A stretch of DNA of 6,257 nt from Nitrospirota bacterium (GCA_011052055.1 DRJW01000151.1:1-6257), one strand, 5' to 3'; shown: positions 1 to 6,142, counted from the first letter of the stretch. Made by a program: numbers and translations. The notes: a model not told the origin generated them from the sequence alone.

Positions 1-108
1 AAGCGTAGTAATAACTACTCTGAGGACGATTTTGACTCGTCAACGAAGCATGGCGCCTTTTACAGCCGATTGTAGCAGAAATGAATTTTTAGAGGTCCCC
101 TAAAGAAA

Positions 109-183
109 TGGAGCCGGCGGTCGGGGTTGAACCGACGGCCTGCTGATTACGAATCAGCTGCTCTACCACTGAGCTACGCCGGC
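109..183 (-). tRNA. tRNA-Thr, anticodon CGU, CCA encoded
   Basis: Read on the minus strand, this folds into a complete 75-nt cloverleaf. The 7-bp acceptor stem is GCCGGCG/CGCCGGC, the D arm is GCTC-AGTGGTA-GAGC, and the anticodon stem GCTGA/TCAGC closes loop TTCGTAA. A five-base variable loop is followed by T stem GTCGG/CCGAC with loop TTCAACC. The anticodon occupies 149-151 and is CGU, which reads ACG threonine codons. The discriminator is U (112), and the terminal CCA is genome-encoded (109-111). A CGU isoacceptor normally supplements another threonine tRNA that can also read ACG. No second tRNA lies beside it, so it appears to be a single-gene unit. A weak upstream promoter (CAACAA at 280-285 and ATTTTA at 259-264 as written on the plus strand, spacer 15) is only a guess. 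There is no duplicated 3' end elsewhere in the window to suggest an integration site. Confidence 0.96.
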
Positions 184-405
184 CTTTGGTAATGTTCGGC
201 AATTCCAAAAAGCGTGTGCGCCCGATAACCTGGGCTTCGCCAAACGAAACGAGGCGTGATTTTATCACACGAACGCCTTCAACAATTACTTTCATGCCGA
301 GAACGAGCGAAATATTTTCAGATAAGAAGTGTGAAGAGAAATGATTTTTCACTGATTTCCACATATCTGTTTTCCGGTTTTCATTTCGATTTTCTGATTT
401 TCCAT

Positions 406-425
406 ACAAATCATGACAAATCATG
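406..425. repeat. Perfect tandem repeat of a 10-mer (ACAAATCATG x2)
   Basis: ACAAATCATG occurs at 406-415 and again immediately at 416-425. A period near one helical turn would suit a pair of sites for a DNA-binding protein, but two copies of ten bases can also arise by slippage. No function is assigned. Confidence 0.6.
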
Positions 426-461
426 TTTTAGGCGCCACTTAATTACCTCACCCTGATTTTA

Positions 462-479
462 CGCTACGTTTACGTAGCG
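462..479. promoter_or_regulatory. 18-bp inverted repeat, possible operator
   Basis: CGCTACGT (462-469) and ACGTAGCG (472-479) are perfect inverted copies separated by TT. The near-contiguous palindrome in an otherwise gene-free stretch resembles a dimeric repressor site. It has no T-run, so it is not an intrinsic terminator. It lies about 130 bp upstream of the putative structured RNA. The cognate regulator is unknown. Confidence 0.35.
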
Positions 480-602
480 CTACTGTAATATGTTAATATT
501 ATTGAGTTTAGACTAATATCTGCTGGACGGGATCTGAATTCAGGGTTGTTTTACTAATTTATTTGTCCGGCTGGAAAATTCTTGTGAAGATATATATATG
601 TA

Positions 603-812
603 TTTATACGGGTTACGCCATCTGAAGGCAATGGCATACTTTATGCTGGTATATGAGGTAAACCAGGAAGGTTGTAAAAACCTCCTCAACCTTGTGATTA
701 GCGACCTTCACGGTTTAGTTGTAACCCCACCAGTTACAGCGGCTTTCGGAAAATAGCCGGATAGCTTTTGACAGACGGCCTCGGGCGCTCCTCCTCGAGG
801 CCGTTGTTTTTT
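603..812 (+). ncRNA. Candidate structured RNA of unknown class, ending in an intrinsic terminator
   Basis: This gene-free segment is unusually rich in nested complementarity. GGGTTAC (610-616) pairs with GTAACCC (721-727) to close a multi-branch region. Inside lie GCCAT/ATGGC (617-621/631-635), ATAC/GTAT (636-639/649-652) and a longer arm TAAACC/GGTTTA (659-664/712-717). That arm continues, after a small internal loop, as GAAGGT/ACCTTC (667-672/704-709). The 3' strand of the closing helix can instead form a local hairpin, GTAAC/GTTAC (721-725/733-737). A second hairpin, CGGCT/AGCCG (740-744/755-759), then precedes the terminator. Mutually exclusive helices ahead of a terminator are riboswitch-like, but I do not recognise the motifs of any known class, of 6S RNA or of SRP RNA. 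The 5' end is uncertain; AT-rich TATATATAT (591-599) could serve as a -10 region. The alternative is a 52-codon ORF (ATG 598, TAG 754-756) with a weak GAAG ribosome site. The pairing was found by eye, without energy calculation. Confidence 0.4.
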
Positions 813-813
813 C
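773..813 (+). terminator. Strong Rho-independent terminator
   Basis: ACGGCCTCG (775-783) pairs perfectly with CGAGGCCGT (796-804), and two more pairs (G784-T795, G785-C794) extend the stem to 11 bp over an 8-nt loop. It is followed by TGTTTTTTC (805-813). The GC-rich stem and T-run fit plus-strand termination. It closes the putative structured RNA or small ORF and separates it from the transcription unit starting near 920. Confidence 0.85.
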
Positions 814-885
814 TGGAGATGCCCTATTTTTAGATCACAATACGACAAAGCGGTCTTGTTTTGCGACTGCAAAGTACGATTCTGA

Positions 886-915
886 TTGACCGGCGGTTAC
901 TGTTTTTGTTATGCT
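886..915 (+). promoter_or_regulatory. Sigma-70-type promoter for the 998 gene and prfB
   Basis: TTGACC (886-891) matches the -35 consensus at five of six positions. TATGCT (910-915) matches the -10 at four of six, with an 18-bp spacer. The predicted start near 922 leaves a leader of about 76 nt before the ATG at 998. It lies downstream of the terminator at 773-813, so it is placed to make the 998-2764 operon an independent unit. No experimental support is visible. Confidence 0.45.
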
Positions 916-997
916 TGAATCCGAAGAGCATAAAAAAACAGGCTGTTAGAGCGTTTGCGTCGTACAGTCCCATAAATATTGTTATAACAAGAGCGAC

Positions 998-1672
998 ATG
1001 GGCGATCTTAAAGATCATATTTTCCTTCATTACGCCAATCTTGGCGTCGAGGAAGCTCGCCGGGAATTCGTTGAAAAACATGTTCCTAAAAAGAAAAACC
1101 GGTTTTTAATAAAGGGGATAACATACGAGATCGGTTCGTGCCATGTTGATTCTGGGGATTTTGTTTACGAAATCAGCTCCAAGATTCCTCAAGAAGCGCT
1201 TCCAAAAAAAATAACAACAGAAAAATATTTCAAAGAAGTCCTGAAAATCGTAAACAGATCTGAAAAAAAACCGGTTAATCCCAAGATGGAGAATATTGTT
1301 CACAACACAGCCGACCTGGAAGTAAAAGAGCGCGATTACGTAAAGCTTACTTACCGCTACTCAGAAGATGAGCTTTATACTTATGCGGAAGTGGAAAAAC
1401 GTCTCAGACGCCATAAGGAAGAAAACATCCCTCTCCCCGATGTGCCGGGTATCGTCACTGCCGGCGGCAAACTTGTCGTTGTCCTCATTAAAGAGTCGAT
1501 GACTAACTTAATCAGGCAAAACGTGACAGACCTTATAAAAGCAAACGATGATGTTAAAAAGGCTATGGCCGCCAAAATAAAAAGCCGTGACAACGACAAA
1601 GAGCTCAAGGCGGCCAGACCGGCCACAAAAAAGAGCGCTACCTCTAAAAGCAAACCAAAAAAGAAGAAATGA
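998..1672 (+). CDS. Uncharacterised charged protein with lysine-rich tail, coupled to prfB
   Basis: I do not recognise this 224-residue protein. There is no signal peptide or membrane segment, so it should be cytoplasmic. Residues 1-150 look like a mixed alpha/beta fold with many charged residues. A short hydrophobic stretch (GGKLVVVLI, about 156-164) is followed by a helix-prone segment to about 190. From about residue 187 the chain becomes Lys/Ala/Ser-rich and ends in PKKKK, a disordered basic tail like those that contact nucleic acid or ribosomes in unrelated proteins; that role is inference only. The start at 998 follows AAGAG (989-993) at short spacing, and no better in-frame start lies upstream. 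The stop TGA (1670-1672) overlaps the prfB ATG (1669-1671) as ATGA, so the two genes are probably cotranscribed and translationally coupled. The A-rich codons of the lysine tail also supply the purine-rich sequence in front of prfB. Confidence 0.75.
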   Translation: MGDLKDHIFLHYANLGVEEARREFVEKHVPKKKNRFLIKGITYEIGSCHVDSGDFVYEISSKIPQEALPKKITTEKYFKEVLKIVNRSEKKPVNPKMENIVHNTADLEVKERDYVKLTYRYSEDELYTYAEVEKRLRRHKEENIPLPDVPGIVTAGGKLVVVLIKESMTNLIRQNVTDLIKANDDVKKAMAAKIKSRDNDKELKAARPATKKSATSKSKPKKKK

Positions 1673-2764
1673 AAGAAGAATTCAGATCACTTCTTGAGCT
1701 GACCAGATCCAGGCTCGACCGCCTCCGAGGCCATCTTTGACCTCAGTTCGAAAATCGAAGAGCTGACCGAACTGGAAAAACAGGTTTCCGCGCCCGGGTT
1801 CTGGGACAATCCCGAAGCCACCCATCCAACGCTAAAAAGAAGAGCTTTTGTCTCTAAAGTCATAGGCGATTTTGAATCCCTTGAAAAAACATTCAACGAT
1901 ATTGAGGAGATCGCAGTCCTGCTCGATGACGAGCCCGACGGTCGGCTTGAAACGGAGACAGGGGAGGAGCTCAACGCTCTGGCCGCCAAAATAGAAGGTA
2001 TAGAGCTTGCGGCAATGCTCTCCGGGGAGCACGACCAGAGCAACGCCATTGTAGAGATTCACCCGGGCGCCGGCGGCACAGAATCGCAAGACTGGGCTGA
2101 AATGCTCATGAGAATGTACCTTCGATGGTGCGAGCGCAAAGGATACAAAACCCAGATCATCGATCTTCTGCCGGGGGAGGAGGCGGGCGTAAAATCTGTC
2201 ACTTTAATTGCGACCGGAGAGTACGCTTACGGATACTTGAAGGCGGAGACAGGTGTGCACAGGCTTGTTCGCATCTCCCCTTTCGACAGTAACAAACGCC
2301 GCCACACTTCTTTCTCGTCCGTTGCGGTCCTTCCAGAAATCACAAACGATATCGAAGTGGAAATACGTGACGAGGATTTAAAAATCGACACCTACCGCTC
2401 CTCCGGCGCAGGGGGCCAGCACGTAAACGTAACAGACTCCGCTGTACGTATAACCCATATCCCCACCGGAGTTGTCGTCGCCTGCCAGAACGAGCGAAGC
2501 CAGCATAAAAACAAAGCCAGCGCCATGAAGGTGCTTAAGGGAAAGCTGTACGCGCTCGAAGAGCAAAAACAGCGCGAGAAAATCGAGGGTATTGGAGGGG
2601 AGAAAAAAGGAATAGAGTGGGGGTCGCAGATACGCTCATACGTTCTCCAGCCATACCAGATGGCCAAGGATTTAAGAACCAGGATAGAGATCGGCGATGT
2701 CATGCGCGTTCTCGACGGCGACATCGACAAATTTATTGAGGGTTACCTTCTCAAGGGGACTTAG
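1669..2764 (+). CDS. prfB: Peptide chain release factor 2 (RF2), +1 programmed frameshift
   Basis: RF2 recognises UGA and UAA in the ribosomal A site and triggers release of the finished peptide. Translation starts at ATG 1669 and reads 23 codons to CTT (1735-1737). There an in-frame TGA (1738-1740) followed by C forms the classical CTT TGA C shift site. A +1 slip skips T1738 and continues from GAC (1739), giving join(1669..1737,1739..2764) and 364 residues, against 365 in E. coli. The upstream GAGG (1727-1730) is a weaker Shine-Dalgarno-like stimulator than the AGGGGG of E. coli. The short leader ends in LRGHL-D, as expected for RF2. Later landmarks are the anticodon-like SPF tripeptide (residues 203-205), which is RF2-specific, and the catalytic GGQ (248-250) in GAGGQHVN. 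The residue matching E. coli K-12 Thr246 is Ser here, so the poorly active K-12 variant is absent. The shift makes expression autoregulatory, since low RF2 favours slippage. Downstream there is no clear terminator. Confidence 0.97.
1735..1741 (+). promoter_or_regulatory. RF2 programmed +1 frameshift site (CTT TGA C)
   Basis: The P-site Leu codon CTT can re-pair with TTT when the ribosome stalls at the slow stop TGA, whose 3' neighbour C makes it a poor terminator. The zero frame ends here, and the +1 frame is open from 1739 to 2764 and encodes the rest of RF2. The site is conserved in most bacterial prfB genes and is a feedback sensor of RF2 level. Confidence 0.95.
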
Positions 2765-2839
2765 CTTTTAACCCGCCTGAATATATATCCATTTCGAAAA
2801 TGTCCCGGCCAATCCTTGAAACAAGCCATATTTAAAAGT

Positions 2840-2906
2840 TCGCAATTTCGCCAAATAAAATCTATTTGTCGCAGTTTCGCAAAGCGAGATAGTTAATGAC
2901 AGGTCA
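2840..2906. promoter_or_regulatory. Candidate upstream activator sites: repeated 12-mer and palindromes
   Basis: TCGCAATTTCGC (2840-2851) recurs as TCGCAGTTTCGC (2869-2880), differing at one base and offset by 29 bp, close to a whole number of helical turns. The second copy runs into the inverted repeat TCGC-AAA-GCGA (2877-2887). The palindrome TGAC-AG-GTCA lies at 2897-2906, and AGATAG/CTATCT (2887-2892/2909-2914) frames it. All sit about 50 to 120 bp upstream of the sigma-54 promoter, where enhancer-binding proteins usually bind. Assigning them to such an activator is inference. Confidence 0.35.
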
Positions 2907-2953
2907 AGCTATCTATAACTGACAATTATACAAATGTTTATAATAACTTAAAG

Positions 2954-2970
2954 TTGGCATATAAATTGCT
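2954..2970 (+). promoter_or_regulatory. Sigma-54 (RpoN) promoter, -24/-12 type
   Basis: TTGGCATATAAATTGCT places GG at 2956-2957 and GC at 2968-2969 with exactly ten bases between them, the invariant spacing for RpoN holoenzyme. The flanks TTGGCA and TTGCT match the consensus well. Transcription would start near 2980, leaving a leader of about 35 nt before the ATG at 3016. Such promoters require an ATP-dependent enhancer-binding protein, so the downstream gene is probably made only under a specific signal. A sigma-70-like TATAAT (2939-2944) also occurs, but the nearest -35 candidate, CTGACA (2919-2924), is only 14 bp away. Confidence 0.65.
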
Positions 2971-3015
2971 TCCCTTTCGTAACCATACTATACATACAAT
3001 TCTGGGGGTGGAAAT

Positions 3016-3984
3016 ATGAAAAAATATTGTCTCTTTTTATCTATGTTATTTACAATTTTAACTTTCATCGGGCCCGACCAAAACGCTTTCGCGGCCAAGG
3101 ACGCCGGGCTTGGTCACGACTATAGAACATTTCACGCTGACGGAAAGATCGATTACGGAAAAATAGGCGACTCGTATACCGCTCAACTCGTACTGTATCT
3201 TGCCGGCAACCAGTTCATGGTAATAGAAGATCTGATGAAAGATTTCCAGAGCAAAAACCCATCTATCAAGACAGTGTATGTTGAGACGATCCCGCCCGGT
3301 CAAATCTTTAAAGGCCAGTTGTTAAAGCAGGGGATGATCGATGGTCAGAAAACGGCGATGAACCCTGACATTTTCGCAAGCGTAAACCAGAACCACCTGA
3401 AGAAGCTTATTAAAAAAGGGAAGATGGACAAATACATGATTTATGTCCATAACAAGCTTGAGTTAATGGTGGCCGCCGGAAATCCAAAAGCAATTAAAGG
3501 GCCCAAAGATCTTGGCCGTGATGATCTGGTGAAGTCACTTCCCAATCCTTTGACTGAAGGCATATTCAAGTTTTACGGATCTGCAATGCTAAAAGACCTT
3601 GGAATATACAAAAAAGTGACCGGCGACGCGAAATGTAAAAGTTGCTGGGCGGTAAAAGGGAAGACCTGGTTCACTTCCAGGCACCATCGCGAGACGCCTC
3701 TTCGTATCGAAAACGGAGAAGCCGATGTGGGTATCGTGTGGGCAACCGAAGTAAAGCATGGCAAGGCGAAAGGACGAAAGATCGATGGTGTCGCCATCCC
3801 GGCTCCATACAATAAGCAAGATAAGGTCGGTTACGCGATCGGTCCGTTAAAAGAGGGTCGAAACCAGAAAAACGCCATGACATTTCTTGACTACCTGGCC
3901 ACTGACGCCGCCCAGAACATATACGCGAAATACGGTTTTATGAAAGCTTCTAAAGATGAGCTAACGCTTAAAGGGGCAAAATAG
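3016..3984 (+). CDS. Exported ModA-like solute-binding protein (type 2 periplasmic fold), orphan
   Basis: The 322-residue precursor begins with a signal peptide: MKKY, a hydrophobic core at residues 5-19, then AFA at 24-26 with likely cleavage before Ala27. It should be a soluble periplasmic protein of about 296 residues. Sequence order follows the molybdate-binding ModA/SBP_bac_11 group: a first strand and helix at about 57-77, NPDIFASVN (116-124), a hinge strand LELMVAAGNPKAIKGPKDLG (148-167), IENGEADVGIVWATE (231-245), and a C-terminal FLDYLATDAAQNIYAKYGF (290-308). The ModA oxyanion-binding serine region near the N-terminus reads LAGNQF, so molybdate is not assured and the ligand is unknown. 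A CKSC motif (207-210) followed by TWFTSRHHRETP (217-228) is an addition I do not associate with ordinary ModA. The start follows a strong GGGGGTGG. No permease or ATPase is adjacent; it is a monocistron between a sigma-54 promoter and a terminator. Confidence 0.8.
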   Translation: MKKYCLFLSMLFTILTFIGPDQNAFAAKDAGLGHDYRTFHADGKIDYGKIGDSYTAQLVLYLAGNQFMVIEDLMKDFQSKNPSIKTVYVETIPPGQIFKGQLLKQGMIDGQKTAMNPDIFASVNQNHLKKLIKKGKMDKYMIYVHNKLELMVAAGNPKAIKGPKDLGRDDLVKSLPNPLTEGIFKFYGSAMLKDLGIYKKVTGDAKCKSCWAVKGKTWFTSRHHRETPLRIENGEADVGIVWATEVKHGKAKGRKIDGVAIPAPYNKQDKVGYAIGPLKEGRNQKNAMTFLDYLATDAAQNIYAKYGFMKASKDELTLKGAK

Positions 3985-4022
3985 ATAACAGGGCGCCAAC
4001 TATGGCTTTTGCGGCGTTTTGG

Positions 4023-4057
4023 ATCCACCGTTCTCGCCGAGGACGGTGGATTTTTTG
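4023..4057 (+). terminator. Rho-independent terminator of the binding-protein gene
   Basis: ATCCACCGT (4023-4031) pairs perfectly with ACGGTGGAT (4043-4051), and an inner CTC/GAG (4033-4035/4039-4041) tightens the loop. TTTTTTG follows (4051-4057). It lies 39 nt after the stop at 3984 and fits plus-strand termination. On the minus strand the same hairpin is followed only by CCAAAACG, so it would serve the convergent kinase gene poorly. Confidence 0.85.
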
Positions 4058-4072
4058 TTGTGACAATGCCGA

Positions 4073-6142
4073 TCAGGCCACAAACTTTCTCACTATTGCT
4101 ACAAACTCCTCCTGATTTGCCTGTTTGGAGATAAAATCGTCCGCTCCCAGGCTAATGGCTTTTTCGCGGGTTTCGGTCTGATCGGCTGCCATGACGACTA
4201 TCACCGGGATATTTCCGTAATCCTTATCTGCTTTGAGTCTTTTTAAAATTGCAAACCCTTCACCGTTTTGAAGGCGCGCGCCGAGCAAGATTAGATGAGG
4301 AGAGTCTTTTTTGAGAGCCTCAAAAGCTCCTTCTTCGTTTTCGGCCTCGATAACATTCACATCGATTTTTTCGAGCCGCTCATCCAGCGCGCGGCGAAAC
4401 ACAGCGTCGTCGTCGACAATAAGAGCCGTAGGTTTTACATACGGCAATTTTGCGTAGAAGACGCTTCCCCCGCCCTTAACAGACTCGGCCACCAGCTCTC
4501 CGCCGTGCGCTTTCATTATCTCAGAGCAGAACGGAAGCCCTATACCCGTTCCCCTCTCACCGGCTGTTCCCAGGGAGGTTGTTTTCACGTCATGCCGGAA
4601 AATATTTGAGAGCGTGCACTCGTCCATACCGGAGCCTGTGTCTTTTATGGCGATAGTGGAGCGCTCGCCGGAAGGAACATAAAAAGTGATCGTATCCCCT
4701 TTCCGGCAAAACTTGATCGCGTTGTAGGCAAGGTTGCTTAATACCTCCCTGAACAAAGAATGGTCGGCGAAAAGCCTTATGTCGCGAGGCGTATGATTAA
4801 CAAGCCCGACCCCTTTCTCGCGGGCCAGATGCCCGTGGGTGGCGATCACAGTGAGCGCCTCGATGTTCCCATCCATAAATCCAGGTTTTAATTTTATCTT
4901 CCCCGATTCAAACCTGCTCACGCGCAGAACATCGTCGATGACTTTCATCGCATACTCCGAGGTGTCGCGCACAGCATCGATAAGCACACGGTGTTTTACT
5001 ATGGCCGGATCATCCTTTTCACTGGACAAAAGCTCTAAAAGCGTAACTATAGAAGTGAATGGCGATTTGAGGTTGTGAGCGATAAGAGAAATATATTTAT
5101 CCTTTTCTTTAGTCGCAGACTCCGCTTTTTCCTTGGCCTCCCGCAACGCTTCCTCCACCTTCTTACGCTCTATCGCTATCGCTAAAATATTGGCGATCGA
5201 TTGTAGAAAGTTTATGTCGTCTTGAGTAAACAATTGTCGTTTGACAGTATGCGCGCCAAGCACCCCATAAGGCCTATTTTCCCCCTTGATAATGACACTT
5301 ACACCGCTTACCACATTATGGTCGCGAAGCAGGGCCGGGCTGGAAAAACGGGTCTCCGTTCGCGAATCATCTACTATCACAGGTTTATCCGACACAAGCG
5401 TATAACCGGCATGTGATTCTTTCTGCGCTCCCACTGTCGTCTGTCCGACTATGGCGCGCCGCCAGCCGACACCGGATCGCAGTAACAAAGCTTTTGCGTC
5501 AGGCAGTAATTCAAGAATCTTACAATATTCGACACCCAGAGTTTGAGCCAGAACATTGACGGTTTTATCAAAAAGCTCTGAGAGCTCGATATTACTTAAA
5601 GCGAGAAAGCCAAGTTCGGAAACGACTTTCTGCTGGTTTGCCCGATTTAGTATTGTCTCTTCCGCTCGTTTGCGCTCGGTGATATCTTCGGTGACGCCCA
5701 TAAGCCGGACAACCTTGCCCTTCTTACTCTTGATAGGAATAAAACATGAGCTGAACAAACGGGGTTTGGAGCCGCTTGAGGTGAGCTTGAATTGGCTCGA
5801 ACGCCCTTTAAGCGCGCGGTCAAGCAATTTTCCAATCCGCTCCCTGTCCTTTTTGCAGACTGCCTGAAGATAAGCCATGCCGGTGACCTTGCTTTCGTCC
5901 CCGACATCGAGCATGGCCAGACCGGCGGCGTTCATAGATATGAGGTTACCATCCATGTCGATTTCGTGGATGCAAACGGGTGAATTATCTATAAGAGCGC
6001 GATACCTCTCTTCGCCGTGTTCAGCTTCTTCGGAAGTTTTTTTCGAAGGTTTGGGGGGTTTAACCTGTTTATTTTTCCTGGAGGGTTTTTGCCTGGATCT
6101 CGCGAGAGGTTTCAGGTTTTTTTTCTTTTTACTACCTGGCAT
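4073..6142 (-). CDS. Cytoplasmic hybrid histidine kinase, PAS-GAF-HisKA-HATPase-degenerate REC
   Basis: I start it at the ATG at 6140-6142, preceded by AAGGTGG at good spacing, giving 689 residues. A TTG 17 codons upstream (6193) is the alternative. Residues 2-35 are a basic, probably disordered leader with 15 Lys/Arg. A PAS domain follows (about 43-158, ending GVTEDITERKRAEE), then GAF (about 166-324), a charged coiled-coil linker (325-350), HisKA with His356 in IAHNLKSPF, and the HATPase. The HATPase shows N box NLAYN (470-474), G1 DTGSG (501-505) and G2 GTGIGL (531-536). The C-terminal receiver (571-689) keeps the acidic cluster DDD (577-579) and Lys673. The phospho-accepting Asp is Gly621 (codon GGC, 4280-4282), and the usual Ser/Thr is Met651. 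The residue after His356 is Asn, where Asp or Glu is usual. No membrane segment exists, so PAS and GAF should sense an intracellular ligand, redox state or light. The gene is convergent with the binding-protein gene; any link between them is unproven. Confidence 0.9.
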   Translation of the reverse strand: MPGSKKKKNLKPLARSRQKPSRKNKQVKPPKPSKKTSEEAEHGEERYRALIDNSPVCIHEIDMDGNLISMNAAGLAMLDVGDESKVTGMAYLQAVCKKDRERIGKLLDRALKGRSSQFKLTSSGSKPRLFSSCFIPIKSKKGKVVRLMGVTEDITERKRAEETILNRANQQKVVSELGFLALSNIELSELFDKTVNVLAQTLGVEYCKILELLPDAKALLLRSGVGWRRAIVGQTTVGAQKESHAGYTLVSDKPVIVDDSRTETRFSSPALLRDHNVVSGVSVIIKGENRPYGVLGAHTVKRQLFTQDDINFLQSIANILAIAIERKKVEEALREAKEKAESATKEKDKYISLIAHNLKSPFTSIVTLLELLSSEKDDPAIVKHRVLIDAVRDTSEYAMKVIDDVLRVSRFESGKIKLKPGFMDGNIEALTVIATHGHLAREKGVGLVNHTPRDIRLFADHSLFREVLSNLAYNAIKFCRKGDTITFYVPSGERSTIAIKDTGSGMDECTLSNIFRHDVKTTSLGTAGERGTGIGLPFCSEIMKAHGGELVAESVKGGGSVFYAKLPYVKPTALIVDDDAVFRRALDERLEKIDVNVIEAENEEGAFEALKKDSPHLILLGARLQNGEGFAILKRLKADKDYGNIPVIVVMAADQTETREKAISLGADDFISKQANQEEFVAIVRKFVA

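Larger units (their letters stand above)
184..597. other. Intergenic region without convincing gene; contains short repeats
   Basis: No ORF here has a convincing start, ribosome binding site or recognisable protein. The minus-strand reading frame through 89-424 runs into the tRNA gene and is explained by it. Visible structure includes a hairpin-capable segment near 252-278 (GTGAT-TTT-ATCAC inside AGGC...GCCT), a perfect tandem 10-mer ACAAATCATG (406-415 and 416-425), and a perfect inverted repeat CGCTACGT-TT-ACGTAGCG (462-479). Base composition becomes AT-rich from about 480 to 610, as expected for a promoter region ahead of the structured segment that follows. Confidence 0.5.

Noticed and set aside
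89..424. Minus-strand 111-codon ORF over the tRNA
   Set aside because: Its C-terminal third (SSVVEQL...GSTPTAG) is the typical translation of a tRNA gene, its start lacks a ribosome site, and the rest matches nothing I know.
51..437. TGGCGCCT (51-58) and its inverted copy (430-437) as ends of a small mobile element around the tRNA
   Set aside because: The 8-mer is built on the self-complementary GGCGCC, the similarity does not extend, and there are no target-site duplications or enclosed mobility gene.
256..456. Plus-strand 66-codon ORF in the intergenic region
   Set aside because: Low-complexity AT-rich frame with no ribosome binding site and no recognisable protein; it runs through the tandem repeat.
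910..938. ATGCT...AGCAT followed by A7 as a terminator
   Set aside because: On the plus strand the run is A rather than T, the stem is only 5 bp over an 11-nt loop, and it sits in the leader just after the predicted promoter.
2015..2764. prfB beginning at the internal ATG 2015
   Set aside because: It would omit RF2 domain 1; the upstream +1 frame from 1739 and the CTT TGA C site join it to ATG 1669.
2765..2838. CTTTTAA / TTAAAAG (2765-2771/2832-2838) as a prfB terminator
   Set aside because: The arms are AT-only and 60 bases apart with no following T-run, so a stable terminator is unlikely.
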